DNA of 64,000 bases from Bog-793 sp963761425. GTDB lineage: Bacteria > Actinomycetota > Acidimicrobiia > Acidimicrobiales > Bog-793. Positions 7,273 to 17,363 of this stretch are shown here, piece by piece. The notes under the pieces are model-generated. The model worked only from the letters and a program-made list of their open reading frames with translations, made no database searches and had not been told where the DNA came from. The DNA lies in assembly GCA_963761425.1 (NCBI GenBank), contig CAVXGQ010000005.1:800956-864955 (forward strand), written 5' to 3'. Position 1 is the first letter of the stretch; each line of letters starts with the position of its first letter. The translations under genes were made by a program, and so were the position numbers.

Positions 7273-8061
7273 GTGGCGGAGCTGAGGGGCATCCGGGCGA
7301 TCGTCACCGGCGCCACGAGCGGCCTTGGAGCGGTCATGGCCGAAGCGCTGCTCGAGGCGGGGGCAACGGTCGCGCTCGCCGCCCGCCCCGGCCCCCGCCT
7401 CGACGAGGCGGTTGCCCGCCAGCGCCAACGGGGATGGGCGGCCGAGGCAATGGCCGTCGACGTGCGCGATCCAGCTTCCGTGGACGGAGCCGCTCGGTCG
7501 CTGCTGGAGCGGTGGGGAAACCTGGATCTGGTCGTCAACAACGCCGGGATTGGCATGCGCACGGTGAACCCCCGGTTCTTCGAGGACCCGCGGCCGTTCT
7601 TCGAGGTCTCGCCCGAGGGGTTCAGGGACGCGATCGCCACCAACCTGACCGGCTACTTCTTGGTGGCCCGCGCCTTCGCACCGGTGTTCGTGGAGTTCCG
7701 CGGCGGGCGCTTCGTCAACATCTCGATGAACCACGAGACCATGTGCCGCCGGGGTTTCGTCCCCTACGGTCCCTCGCGAGCCGGGGCCGAGGCCTTGAAC
7801 CTCGTCATGACCGAGGACCTCCGGCCCTACGGCATAGCAGTGAACATGCTGCTGCCTGGCGGCGCCACTAAGACCGGGATGATCCCGGAGGGGCTTGGCG
7901 AGTCCGTTCAGCGCTCGTTGCTCGATCCGAAGATCATGGGACCGCCCGTGGTGTTCTTGGCATCGCCCGAGGCAGCAGGGATCACCGGCGAGCGCATCAT
8001 CGCCAAGGACTTTGACCTCTGGCTAGCCGACTTTCGGTCCCGCACCCACGACGAGCGTTGA
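7273..8061 (+). CDS. Short-chain dehydrogenase/reductase (SDR)
   Basis: NAD(P)-dependent oxidoreductase of 262 residues. The cofactor motif TGATSGLG (TGxxxGxG) lies near residue 12, NNAG near residue 89, the conserved Asn in NLTGYF, and then ISMNHETM followed by YGPSRAG. The catalytic tyrosine appears as Y-x-x-S-R in place of the usual Y-x-x-x-K, so the lysine is replaced by arginine unless the alignment is offset by one. The GTG at 7273 is used because it starts directly before RGIRAIVTGA; the longer frame to 7108 is not coding-like. The substrate is unknown. Confidence 0.8.
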   Translation: MAELRGIRAIVTGATSGLGAVMAEALLEAGATVALAARPGPRLDEAVARQRQRGWAAEAMAVDVRDPASVDGAARSLLERWGNLDLVVNNAGIGMRTVNPRFFEDPRPFFEVSPEGFRDAIATNLTGYFLVARAFAPVFVEFRGGRFVNISMNHETMCRRGFVPYGPSRAGAEALNLVMTEDLRPYGIAVNMLLPGGATKTGMIPEGLGESVQRSLLDPKIMGPPVVFLASPEAAGITGERIIAKDFDLWLADFRSRTHDER

Positions 8062-8468
8062 GAAGGATCGATTCGTCGACCTGGCGGTGCGATTCGGCAA
8101 GCTACGAAGAAGAGTCGGTGCGGTGTTGTGGCGACGGCCACCTCGCTGAGGGACCGCGTCTGGAATCGGATTCCTATGAAGTCGAGACATTCAGGTTATG
8201 AGCCCTATTTCGCCCGTCTGGCGTGTTGTAGCCGGTGTCCTTCAGTAGTCCAGATTTGCCATCTGCGCTGGATTGATGTACTCATCACGGTCTTCTGGCA
8301 GGAATGACGGTTCCGTCGTTCCCTGGGCGTTCATGGGATTTCCACGGGATGCCTTGGACCTTCGGGTTCATGTGCGGGTCATTCTCCAGGCGGGTCACGA
8401 GAGCTTTGCGGGCTCTTCGGAGATAAGCGGGGTCTTACCGCCCGGCACCAGTCGTACTGTGTGATTCG
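8062..8468. other. Gene-poor stretch
   Basis: Frames were examined on both strands. None carries a recognisable domain or a ribosome site, and no repeat or RNA gene was identified. Confidence 0.35.
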
Positions 8469-8687
8469 GTGACGGAGGAGACTGGTATCTGCCCCAGCTG
8501 TGGTGTGCCCTATGTGATTTCTCGCAACGCGAGACCGGGCACTTCCTTGGCGCACCGTTGGGATCACGCGGGAGTGTTCACGAGACGCACCATCGTCAAG
8601 CTCGGCCAGCGGGTGCTTCACGAGTGTTCCTACGAGTATCCGCCTGACAAGGCGCCGCCCGCCCCGCCTGCCCGCCAACGGGCTTAG
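8469..8687 (+). CDS. Small hypothetical protein with a single CxxC motif
   Basis: A possible 72-residue protein starting at GTG 8469 (MTEETGICPSCGVPY). The CPSCG knuckle near residues 8-12 looks like half a zinc ribbon. The tail is Pro/Arg-rich. There is no clear ribosome site and no conserved neighbour. It could be a small DNA- or metal-binding protein or a chance open frame. Confidence 0.3.
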   Translation: MTEETGICPSCGVPYVISRNARPGTSLAHRWDHAGVFTRRTIVKLGQRVLHECSYEYPPDKAPPAPPARQRA

Positions 8688-9148
8688 CTGCTCATCCGGT
8701 TTCAGCGGGGCGTGATACCCGGGCGCAGATCCCAGTTTCGTCACACCGTGCCCGCTTCATCCCCTGAACTCATTTGGGCAACTGCGCCGGTTGTTTCGGC
8801 ATGGCGTTGGCGGGGCTTGCATCCATCGTCAGCAGGATCATGAGATCGCACATCGGTTCATGCCGCCGGCGAGCCAGGCGCTTGCCAATCACTGTGGCGG
8901 GGCGGTTTGCGACCCTTCAGTCCGGCCAGAAGACCGGGCTCACGCGAAAACCTCAATGTAGGAGACGTGCTCGCGACCACGACGGCCGGTGCGATGCGAC
9001 CTCTGTCCCTATCTCTGTGGCGCTCGAACGCGTAGCATCGACCCTAAATCGATGCAGATCGCGCTGCGAGTCCACACCATCGGTGCGGAGTGCGTGGTCG
9101 CGCCAAGACGCGTCGCCACAAGGCGGATTCGGATTGTGAGGTCGAGCG
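8688..9148. other. Gene-poor stretch
   Basis: No supported gene. Short overlapping frames on both strands have Arg/Ser-rich composition typical of non-coding frames in GC-rich DNA. Confidence 0.35.
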
Positions 9149-9538
9149 ATGAACAAGGTCCCATCTCCCGAACGACCCGTTCGAAGCGGCGATCGTCAAC
9201 ACCTCGTGATCGCCGTCCCAACTGATGAATCAGGCCGGGTTGGCTCGTGGGGTCGGGCGAAGTGTGTCGCCGTCGCGACGACCGAGGACGGCGAAGTTGA
9301 GAGCTGGGAGGAGTGCGACGTCGGCTGGGATGTCCTCCACGATGCCGGGAGTGATCGCGCTCACCATGCCCGTGTCGCCCGCTTCGTCAAGGACCACGGC
9401 GTCGATATCGTGGTCGTTCAACACATGGGACCGGGCATGGCTCAGATGCTTGAGCGGATGGGCCTCAGGATTGACGCGGGTGTGCTAGGCGATGCCCGCC
9501 ACGCGGTACGCGTCGCCGCCTCGCGCACTGCCGGCTAG
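9149..9538 (+). CDS. NifX/NifB-like iron-molybdenum cofactor-binding family protein
   Basis: Protein of 129 residues with the RNase-H-like fold pattern of the NifX/NafY family: LVIAVPTDESGRVGSWGRAK at the start, a central VKDHGVDIVVVQHMGPGM segment and QMLERMGLRID, where family members bind metal clusters near a GPG-x-LxxxGI motif. No nitrogenase genes are present; such orphan proteins are common in anaerobes and hydrogen-metabolising bacteria and are thought to carry or sense Fe-S or metal clusters. ATG 9149 follows a weak GAGGTCGAG site. Confidence 0.65.
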   Translation: MNKVPSPERPVRSGDRQHLVIAVPTDESGRVGSWGRAKCVAVATTEDGEVESWEECDVGWDVLHDAGSDRAHHARVARFVKDHGVDIVVVQHMGPGMAQMLERMGLRIDAGVLGDARHAVRVAASRTAG

Positions 9539-9854
9539 GTCCGAACCTGAAGGCGCGCATTCCAGAAACAGAGTCCATCACCGCGACTCGCGGCGTGAGA
9601 GAACCCCAAAGAGAGCGCACACACAGCTTGCGCGCACGTGAGCAACGCGAGAAGACCTCCCTGGGTATGTTGGTTGGACGCATTGGTGGGACAACTCTGA
9701 GGGAGAAACGGACGAAGCTCGTCCCGGAACTCGCGGGCGCTCTCTGAGTGGGACAAGGCCAATCCCGGCACGTTCACGACCCCGAACTGTTCCGACGGGA
9801 GATCCTGCCAAGGCTCGGGGCATGTCGCGACGCAGGATGCGAAACTCGTCACTG
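9539..9854. other. Intergenic region, no gene recognised
   Basis: The minus-strand open frames here have no recognisable domain and overlap the upstream part of the HAD gene. No RNA gene or repeat was seen. Confidence 0.35.
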
Positions 9855-10475
9855 ATGGAGATCGACGCGGTCGTATTCGACCTCGGCGGTGTGCTCGTCG
9901 ATGTGAACTACCGCTACCTGTATCGGCAGTTGCTCCCGTCGGAGGAAGCTGTCGAGGAGTTCCTTGCCACAATCTGCACCCCGGAGTGGCAGGAGCATCA
10001 TGATCGCGGAAGGCCAATGGCAGAGGGCGTCGCCGAACTCGTCTTGACCCACCCTGAGCATGCCGAGCTGATCAGGGCATGGGATCGGCGCTTCCCAGAG
10101 TTCTGGGGTGGCCAGATATCTGGATCGGTAGAGGTACTCACCGAGTTGCACGAGAAGCGAGTGCCGCTCTACATCCTCACAAACTGGCCCGCAGAGAAGT
10201 TCCCCGTCGCCCGAGAGCGCTTTGCGTTCATCGAATGGTTCGATGGTGTGCTCGTGTCCGGCGAGGTCGGCGTCACCAAGCCGGACCCGGCCATCTTCGA
10301 ACTGCTCTGTCGACGATTCGACCTGCAGCCGGAGAGAACGCTGTTCATCGATGACACGAACCGTCACGTAGAAGCGGCTCGGGAACTTGGATTCAAGACG
10401 ATACGGTTCAGCGACCCCGACCAGCTGCGGGCCGAGCTGGTTGAGCTTGGAGTTCTCGGCGCAACAACAGAATGA
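9855..10475 (+). CDS. HAD-superfamily hydrolase (haloacid dehalogenase-like phosphatase)
   Basis: About 206 residues. HAD motif I is VVFDLGGVL (the usual second aspartate is replaced, as in the YihX subgroup with DLGGVL), motif II is ILTN, motif III is the lysine of VTKPDPAIFELL, and motif IV is FIDDTNRHVEAA. The helical cap between motifs I and II (YLYRQLLPSEEAVEEF) is of the YihX/epoxide-hydrolase N-domain type, which acts on small sugar phosphates such as glucose-1-phosphate. ATG 9855 places motif I at the N-terminus; ATG 9837 is also possible. Confidence 0.82.
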   Translation: MEIDAVVFDLGGVLVDVNYRYLYRQLLPSEEAVEEFLATICTPEWQEHHDRGRPMAEGVAELVLTHPEHAELIRAWDRRFPEFWGGQISGSVEVLTELHEKRVPLYILTNWPAEKFPVARERFAFIEWFDGVLVSGEVGVTKPDPAIFELLCRRFDLQPERTLFIDDTNRHVEAARELGFKTIRFSDPDQLRAELVELGVLGATTE

Positions 10476-10909
10476 GTCGGTGATCTTGATCGACCGCTCA
10501 AGCTGATTGCCGACGCGATTCGAAGGGCTGCCCAGATTCTCAGCCCTGAACGCTCTTCCCCGCCCTCTCAGCTCAATGAATCAGCAGCGTGATCTGCCTC
10601 ACTAGAGGTTGACACAGAGGGGGACGATCCACACTGGCTTCAATCAAATCAGCGACGGACCACTAGTGGAGACGGGTACGACAACTGCGCTGAAGCTGTC
10701 TCAGTTCCGCGGCTTCTCTCGTAAGGCAGTTGCGAGGATCTAGTCACTCTCGACCGCCCCCGACCGCCGGTTCGGTTTCACTCAGAGACGTGACGCCGGT
10801 GCCAAGTCTCAAATCGCTGGTCCTGTCGCTAGGGCGACGACGGATCACCGTCTCGAGAAACGAGAGACCTGTCAGACGAAGACGTTCGCCCTGATCTGGG
10901 ACTTCTACG
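10476..10909. other. Intergenic region left of tRNA-Pro
   Basis: No supported gene. A minus-strand frame (10744-10968) runs into the tRNA and is a translation of it, so it is not a protein. No direct copy of the tRNA 3' end that would mark an integration site was seen in the window. Confidence 0.4.
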
Positions 10910-10984
10910 TCGGGCTGCCGGGATTTGAACCCGGGGCCTCTTGACCCCCAGTCAAGCGCGCTAACCAAACTGCGCCACAGCCCG
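10910..10984 (-). tRNA. tRNA-Pro (anticodon GGG)
   Basis: The minus strand folds into a complete cloverleaf. The acceptor stem CGGGCTG pairs with CAGCCCG, with the C1-G72 pair typical of bacterial tRNA-Pro. The D stem is GCGC/GCGC. The anticodon stem CTTGA/TCAAG encloses the loop CTGGGGG, giving anticodon GGG, and the T arm contains GGTTCAAATCC. The discriminator base is A (10910). The 3' CCA is not encoded. Confidence 0.95.
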
Positions 10985-11108
10985 TGGCCTTTCGGCGTGA
11001 CGGTTCTCCCTGGTCAGGGATGCTCGTCAGCCCGAACTCACCCTAGTGCAACCCCTACAACCGCCTCGTCGCATCGAAACCCCTCCCTGTCGCCCTCCTC
11101 CGGCGCGT

Positions 11109-12365
11109 TCACCAAGTCGGCCAGGCAGTCGGGATAACGCCCGTCGCGGGATTGTTCTGCGGAATCCCGCCGGGGGCGCCGAGAGACACGAGAAGTTGCG
11201 AAAAGTTCGCCCCAAAAGCCGTCGAGTTCCACCCGAAGAACTGGCCGGCGACCCTTGCCATCGTGTCACCAGTGCCATTGTCTGCCCAGCCGGTCTCGAT
11301 GCCATCGGGTCCTTCGTAAACCGTTCCAAGGACCGTACCGGGCGTCACGGCCTCGCCCACCTGGACGAGTGGCTCGATGTCCTCCGCGGCATAGACGACG
11401 AGGCCCGCCGCCGGCCCGCCGTCCAGGCGGTAGGTGATGTACGTCCCCCCGGGCCAACCGCCATTCACCGTGCTGAGCACTGTTCCGTCGCCGACAGCGT
11501 AGATGGGGCCGAATCCGCTGTAGTCAACACCCTGGTCGATCCTCTCGGGCGACAGCGCTGAGACTCTTCGCAGGGGGTTGACGTAGCCCGAGGGTCCCGG
11601 CGGCGGCGAGTCCACGGGCTTTGGGGCGCGCTGTACGGAGGCGGCCGATACGACGACCGTCTGTTTGGCGAGGTTCTTTTCGGCAGCCGCATCGGATGCG
11701 GCATCACGCGCGACATCCACGACGAGTGCTCTGCGCTGGCTGCCTCGAAGATTCCGCAGCAGTGCCTCATCTTCCGCTACCGCCGCTTCGGCCGCGTTCC
11801 GATCCGGTAGCAATTGCCTAAGAACGGTTTGGACGGCGGCCTCTTCCTTCCCAAGCCTGGTTCTTTCCATCTCAACGGCGTACTCGTCTGCCTCGTAGGT
11901 CGTGACCGTGGTATTGAGCCGATTGGTTGCGACATCCGCGTACACCGCGGCAACGCCCGACAGTGTGTTCGGCACGTTCAGCAGCAGCGGCATTGCCCCG
12001 CCGTTGTCCGCGTTCACATAGGTCTCGATGGCGATCTGTCGTAGCTCGCGGCCGAGTTTGGCTTTGGCGGCACGACCGGTTACGAGCTCACGCTCGTCAG
12101 CGACCAGACGCCGCTTGATGGCGGCCGCTCTCGCCTCCGCCTGGTCGTAGCGGACGACGAGACGCTTGGCGGTGGCACCGTCAGCAGCGATGCGCTGTTC
12201 CAACTCGGCGATCCTGGAGCAATCACCGCCGGTGCACGACGCCGAGGCCTGCCGAATATTCGTGAGGGCACCGGCGCCGATCGCGAGCAAGAGCGCGACA
12301 AGCAGCGCCGGCACGTGCCACCTGCTTCGCGGACGCGCCTCTCCCCACCTTCGTCGCATCCCCAC
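11109..12365 (-). CDS. Secreted coiled-coil protein with degenerate M23/LysM-like peptidase fold
   Basis: A 418-residue protein with an N-terminal signal anchor (HVPALLVALLLAIGAGALT, about residues 18-36), a long coiled-coil region (about 45-230: ARIAELEQRI, ELRQIAIETY) and a C-terminal domain around RIDQGVDYSGFGPIYAVGDG and AVTPGTVLGTVYE that follows the lysostaphin/M23 beta-sheet layout. The catalytic HxxxD and HxH ligands of active M23 peptidases are not evident, so it may regulate or anchor rather than cut peptidoglycan, like EnvC/RipC-type regulators. It is monocistronic, beside tRNA-Pro. Confidence 0.65.
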   Translation of the reverse strand: MGMRRRWGEARPRSRWHVPALLVALLLAIGAGALTNIRQASASCTGGDCSRIAELEQRIAADGATAKRLVVRYDQAEARAAAIKRRLVADERELVTGRAAKAKLGRELRQIAIETYVNADNGGAMPLLLNVPNTLSGVAAVYADVATNRLNTTVTTYEADEYAVEMERTRLGKEEAAVQTVLRQLLPDRNAAEAAVAEDEALLRNLRGSQRRALVVDVARDAASDAAAEKNLAKQTVVVSAASVQRAPKPVDSPPPGPSGYVNPLRRVSALSPERIDQGVDYSGFGPIYAVGDGTVLSTVNGGWPGGTYITYRLDGGPAAGLVVYAAEDIEPLVQVGEAVTPGTVLGTVYEGPDGIETGWADNGTGDTMARVAGQFFGWNSTAFGANFSQLLVSLGAPGGIPQNNPATGVIPTAWPTW

Positions 12366-13147
12366 GGAACATCGACCGTACCCCAGTGCTGGGGTGACGC
12401 GTCGAGTGCTGCTGGTCGGCCCCCTCCCGCCCGGCCCGCTACTCGGGTCCGAACCCGAATCTTCACGACCCAGTATCGAATAGCGCGATCAGTTGCCTGC
12501 TAGGCGCTGGAGTTGATTCGACAGGGTCATGATCCCGGCCCAAGCGACGAGCCGCAACTGGTCGTCCCTCGCCGACCCCTGCTGAACCGGCACGGAAAGA
12601 TGACGAAGATGGCGACGACGGTCGCCTGATCCCTTCCCTCCCGACTCGGCGCGTCATGCCTGCCTCGAAGCCACCCTCCGCTGCAGCCGCCGGTGGTGCT
12701 CTATGGCGCTTCCCCGCGGAGCAGCCGCCCCGCCATGGCAAGCTCACGCACGCCAACCTTCGCGCCGGTGCGCACCGCAGCTTCCGGAAGCACCTCAAGG
12801 CCGCCTCGTTTGGCAACGCGACGCCTCGGCCGGTGCGTCGCCGGCCGGGTCGCCACCGACCACCACCCACCCAACCTCCCATCGACCGACCGCTCCGGTC
12901 CCGGTGGTCCTCGGCGGTTTCAGGCCTTCGACACGATTTCCGAAAATCGAATCGGACCAATCCAGGCAATTTGAGACCATGCCCATTGCCGCGGCGTTGG
13001 TCTCGGAGATTCTTTCCATCGTTCTTGGTGGTCGCCCTATCGATTGCGTCATGAAATACGCTAAAGGGCATCGTGATGTGCTAACATAAGTTCTTCTAGC
13101 ACAAGTCATCTGAACACGGAGCGCATCAGTCTCATCAACGGGACGGA
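12366..13147. other. 780-base gene-free stretch
   Basis: Very GC-rich sequence in which overlapping frames on both strands are Arg/Pro/Ser-rich and match no family. The last about 70 bases become A/T-richer (a CTAACATAAG segment at 13081-13090) and probably hold the promoter of the large signalling gene at 13148. Confidence 0.4.
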
Positions 13148-16100
13148 ATGAAGATGTCTGGGCAGGGACGGATCCGAATGGCTGAAACCCAGCTTGAGAA
13201 TCTTTCCGCGATCTCCAAGTCGTCCGGAGAGGCCTTCATCCTCCTCTCTCGTGACGCCGAGGTGAGCAGCTGGAATCCGGCCGCTCGATCCCTGTTCGGT
13301 TACTCCGAAAAGGAAGTCCTCGGACGCGACTCCGCTCTTCTTCTCGGCCCCAAGGGCACGTCCAAGCTCCATGCAGGGCTGGCTCGGCTCAGCGAGGGTG
13401 GGCGAGCGGAACGTTTCGAGTCCTTTGCTCGCTTGAAGGACGATCGCCGCATGAAGGCCCTCATAACTCTCTCCCCGGTTCATGACGATCGAGGTTCTTT
13501 CCTCGGTGCCACACTCGTCATTCGGCCGGCGTCCCATAGAGCGTTACCCGACAGCGATCAGGCGTGTTTCTTCGCGATCATCGTGGAGGCGCACAGATCG
13601 GCGAAAAGACCGTCCTCCCAGGCCGTCTTTGCGACTTGGAATGCCGGCGCGGAACGCTTGTTTGGTTACGCCGATTACGAAGTTGTCGGCCATGACGTCT
13701 CCATGCTCGTGTGTCCTGATCAATCCTCCAAACTCCGCCAGGCGATACAGCGCGTACTCCAGGGTGATCAGGTCGACGACTGCACCTGTCTTCGACTCGA
13801 TAAGGCCGGGGACTGGATTGGGACGACCGCTACCTTGGCCCCGGTACGCAACGAGGTTGGTCGGGTGGTCGGAGTCTCGGGGAGAGTCAGGTCACTCGCG
13901 CTGGCCACCGAGCCCAGCCACAACGGCGCCACCGGACGGGTGGTGTCGCGCGGCACAAAGATGACCGACACCGTCGATGAGGCCGCCACAGTTCTGCGTC
14001 GGGCCGTCGTTCAAGGCTCGTTCCCGTTCCCAGAGACAAGCGACCCAGCGTCTCACTGGCTACAAGCCTTTGACCTGAGTCCGATCCCGACCGCGATCAT
14101 TACCACCAAACAACGCGTGGTCCGGGTGAACAACGCCTACGCCCAGATGCTCGGATACCCACCGGAATTTCTGGTCAGTTTGAGCTCCCTCACAGACGTC
14201 ACGCTTCCAGACGACCGTGGTCGAGACGAAAAGCTCGCCCGCGAACTTCTCGCGGGCGCCCGGCAATCCTACGAACTCGAGAAGCAGTACGTGCGGGCCG
14301 ACGGTCACCTGGTCCCGGTGCGTCACTTCGTCTCGGCCATACGCGACGAGTCGGGATCGCTGGTCGCGATGCTCGCCCAGGCCGTCGATCTGACACTGCA
14401 AAGACGCGCTGACGCAGAGCATCTGCACCTGCAGCGTGTCTCAGAGCTCGCCTTCGACCAGAGCCCGATCGCGACGGCGATTATCGGCCTCGACCGCCGC
14501 CCCCTCTGGGTGAACGACACCTACTTCCGCCTGCTCGGGTACCCACATGAGAAACTGCTCGACTTTGAGGCGTTTGTGGAGATCACCGACCCAGGTGACG
14601 TCCCACACGACAACCAGCTGTGGGGAGAGCTTCTAGCGGGGGTTCGACAGAGCTTCTGGATCGAGAAACGATACGTGCACGCCGACGGACACGCCGTCCC
14701 GGTAAGGGTCTCCGTCACCGCATTGTGCGACGAGTCGGGATCGCTCACCTCCTTTCTCGCGCAAGCCATCGACCTCACAGAACAGGAACGTGCCGAGGCG
14801 GAGCGCCGGAGTGCAGCGCGCCTCACGCAGCTCCTCTTCGAGCAGAGCTCGGTCGCGGCAGGGGCCGTCGACCCGCGCGGCAGGATCCTGACGGTCAACG
14901 AGACCCTCCTCCGCATGTCCGGTTACTCGCGAGAGGAGTTGATCGGATCCCCGCTGGTAGAGCACGTCCACCCCGACGACGTCGACGTCCTCGCCCACAT
15001 GCTGTCCGAGTACAACGCAGGACGCGTAGACCAACACAAGGTCGAGGTACGTCTCCACGACGCCGATGGCCATTTCCTGCCTACAAGGATTTACTCAGCC
15101 GCGCTGCGCGATGACTCGGGATCGTTCATCGGCGTCCTCGGACAGGTCATCGACCTCACCGAACAAAAACAGGCCGAGCACCTCTTGCGGCGCACGTTCG
15201 ACCAGAGCCCGATTCCCTCGGCGACCATGGACTTGCAGGGCCGCATCGAGCAGGTCAACGAGGCGGCCGCGCGTCTGTTCGGCTACTCACGCGAGGAGTT
15301 GGTCGGTTCCCTGTTCGCTGACCACACCCATCCCGATGAAGTTGACGTCCACCGCGATGCCCTCGCTAAGTTGATCGCCGGGACGCGGGACCACTACGAG
15401 ATCGGGAGGCGTCTCGTCCACGCCGATGGCCACTTCGTGCCGGGGCGGATGTACGTCGCCCCGGTGCACGACGAGTCCGGAGCGGTCGCCGAGGTCATCG
15501 GGCAGTTCATCGACGAATCGCAGCTGCGTCGTGCGGAGACCGAGCGCGAGCGCGCCACCCGCTTCGCGCATCTGCTTTTCGAACAGAGTCCGATCCCCGC
15601 GGCGACGATCGACCTCGACGAACGGTTTCAAGTTGCCAATGACGCCTTTCTCGAGGTGCTCGGTTGTGCCCGTGACGAGCTCGTCGGTTCCAAGATCACA
15701 GAACACATACCTCCGGACGAGGTCGTGGAGTTCAGTGCGGTGTTCGCGGAAATGGCCTCTGGAGCACAGGAACGCTCTATGTCAGAGAGACGCTTTCTCC
15801 ACGCCGATGGCCATGTCCTTCCTGGCCGCCTCTATGCCACGACGATTCGCGACGACGCCGGCACCACGGTGGCCTTTCTCGGCCAATTTCTCGACCAATC
15901 GGAGCTTTGGCGGGTCGAGGAACAGCTGGAGTACGAGGAGCTTCACGACCAGCTGACCTCGCTTCCCTCGCGAAGGCTCGTCGCCGACCGGGTGGGGCGC
16001 GAGCTCGAGTGGGCCCGCGCCCGTCATCGCCTCGTCGGCGTGACGATCATCGACGTCGACCGCTTCGACGCGGTGAACGAGGCCTTCGGCCGCGCCCTCG

Positions 16101-17221
16101 GTGACCAGCTGCTGGTGGAACTGGCTCAACGTCTCGCCGCCTGCACGCGGCACACGGACACGGTCGGCCGACTGGAAGGTGACACCTTCGCCGTCGTGCG
16201 CGGCGCCCTCACCGATCCCCTCGAGATGATCGACCTCGCCCACTCGATCGCGGCGATGGTCGAGAAGCCGTTCGCGCTCGACTCCGAGCAGGAACTCGTC
16301 ACGGTGAGCATCGGGGTGGCGATCAGCAGCCGAGACGAGACCTCGGAGCGCCTGGTACGCGACGCCGAACTCGCGCTCACCAAGGCCAAAGAAGACGGTG
16401 GCAACTGCTGGGTGGTGTTCGACGACACCCTGCGTGTCCGGGCACAGACTCGCGCCGCCGCCGAGGCCGGGCTGCGCACAGCGCTGCAGAACGGGGAGTT
16501 CATCCTTCACTACCAGCCGATAGTCGATCTCCAGGTGGGCCGGTTCGTCGGCGTCGAAGCCTTGATCCGCTGGAACGATCCAGCCCGCGGCACGGTTCCG
16601 CCCGACGAGTTCATCCCGATCTCCGAACAGACCGGGCTCATCGTGCCGATCGGGGAATGGGTGATGGGCGAGGCCTGCCGCCAGGCAAGCGCCTGGAACC
16701 AGGAACGGGTGGGCGACACCCCTTGGCAGATGGCGGTCAACGTCTCACCGCTCCAGATCCGATCCGGAACGCTGTTCGAGACGGTCGCCCAGGCCCTCGA
16801 CGCCTCCGGCCTCGATCCCACAACTCTCACGCTCGAACTCACCGAGACCGCCTTCATGGAGGACGTCGACCTCGTCCACAACATGCTCGACCCCCTCCAC
16901 GAGCGAGGGGTCCAAATCGCAATCGACGATTTCGGAACTGGCTACTCCTCCCTGGGGCGTATCCGTCGATTCCAGGTCGACGTGCTGAAGATCGACCGCA
17001 GCTTCATCAGCGGCCTCGAGAACGACCAATCGGCGAGACAACTCGCCACGGCGATCCTCGAGATGGGACGAGCCCTGGACGTCCTCGTCATCGCGGAGGG
17101 CGTGGAGACCCAGGCCCAGCTCGAATGGCTGGGACGCTTCGGCTGCCGCTGCGCTCAAGGGTTCCTGTTCGCCAGGCCGATGCCGGCACCCGAGTGCCTG
17201 GCGCAGCTCCGACAGACCTAG
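13148..17221 (+). CDS. Multi-PAS GGDEF-EAL signalling protein, probable c-di-GMP phosphodiesterase
   Basis: A 1357-residue cytoplasmic protein. Seven PAS-like sensor units lie at about residues 18-125, 138-250, 305-420, 432-548, 561-675, 681-800 and 808-920. The last five are clearly tandem copies, each starting near FDQSPIP and ending near ADGH-x-PxR and a DLTEQ-like helix. A GGDEF-type domain follows (about 930-1095), but its signature is RLEGDTF in place of RxGGDEF, so cyclase activity is unlikely; it may bind GTP. The EAL domain (about 1105-1355) keeps VEALIRW, NVSP, LELTET, IDDFGTGYSSL, KIDRSF and AEGVET, so c-di-GMP hydrolysis is expected. There are no membrane segments. It is monocistronic. 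Confidence 0.93.
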   Translation: MKMSGQGRIRMAETQLENLSAISKSSGEAFILLSRDAEVSSWNPAARSLFGYSEKEVLGRDSALLLGPKGTSKLHAGLARLSEGGRAERFESFARLKDDRRMKALITLSPVHDDRGSFLGATLVIRPASHRALPDSDQACFFAIIVEAHRSAKRPSSQAVFATWNAGAERLFGYADYEVVGHDVSMLVCPDQSSKLRQAIQRVLQGDQVDDCTCLRLDKAGDWIGTTATLAPVRNEVGRVVGVSGRVRSLALATEPSHNGATGRVVSRGTKMTDTVDEAATVLRRAVVQGSFPFPETSDPASHWLQAFDLSPIPTAIITTKQRVVRVNNAYAQMLGYPPEFLVSLSSLTDVTLPDDRGRDEKLARELLAGARQSYELEKQYVRADGHLVPVRHFVSAIRDESGSLVAMLAQAVDLTLQRRADAEHLHLQRVSELAFDQSPIATAIIGLDRRPLWVNDTYFRLLGYPHEKLLDFEAFVEITDPGDVPHDNQLWGELLAGVRQSFWIEKRYVHADGHAVPVRVSVTALCDESGSLTSFLAQAIDLTEQERAEAERRSAARLTQLLFEQSSVAAGAVDPRGRILTVNETLLRMSGYSREELIGSPLVEHVHPDDVDVLAHMLSEYNAGRVDQHKVEVRLHDADGHFLPTRIYSAALRDDSGSFIGVLGQVIDLTEQKQAEHLLRRTFDQSPIPSATMDLQGRIEQVNEAAARLFGYSREELVGSLFADHTHPDEVDVHRDALAKLIAGTRDHYEIGRRLVHADGHFVPGRMYVAPVHDESGAVAEVIGQFIDESQLRRAETERERATRFAHLLFEQSPIPAATIDLDERFQVANDAFLEVLGCARDELVGSKITEHIPPDEVVEFSAVFAEMASGAQERSMSERRFLHADGHVLPGRLYATTIRDDAGTTVAFLGQFLDQSELWRVEEQLEYEELHDQLTSLPSRRLVADRVGRELEWARARHRLVGVTIIDVDRFDAVNEAFGRALGDQLLVELAQRLAACTRHTDTVGRLEGDTFAVVRGALTDPLEMIDLAHSIAAMVEKPFALDSEQELVTVSIGVAISSRDETSERLVRDAELALTKAKEDGGNCWVVFDDTLRVRAQTRAAAEAGLRTALQNGEFILHYQPIVDLQVGRFVGVEALIRWNDPARGTVPPDEFIPISEQTGLIVPIGEWVMGEACRQASAWNQERVGDTPWQMAVNVSPLQIRSGTLFETVAQALDASGLDPTTLTLELTETAFMEDVDLVHNMLDPLHERGVQIAIDDFGTGYSSLGRIRRFQVDVLKIDRSFISGLENDQSARQLATAILEMGRALDVLVIAEGVETQAQLEWLGRFGCRCAQGFLFARPMPAPECLAQLRQT

Positions 17222-17363
17222 AGCGCAGCAACGGGGGGCCTGCCCGTCGTGCCGGCACCGGCGGGCTCGGACGGCGCCGCCTGAGCCCAAAAGGTCATTT
17301 CCCACCTCGCCCACAGCTCCCGAGACTCGTCGGTGCCGGCGAGGGCGGGCCGCCGCGGGTCAA

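Noticed and set aside
10744..10968. 74-residue minus-strand frame with GSRGPGFKSRQP
   Set aside because: This is the well-known spurious translation of a tRNA T-arm region; the tRNA-Pro gene explains it.
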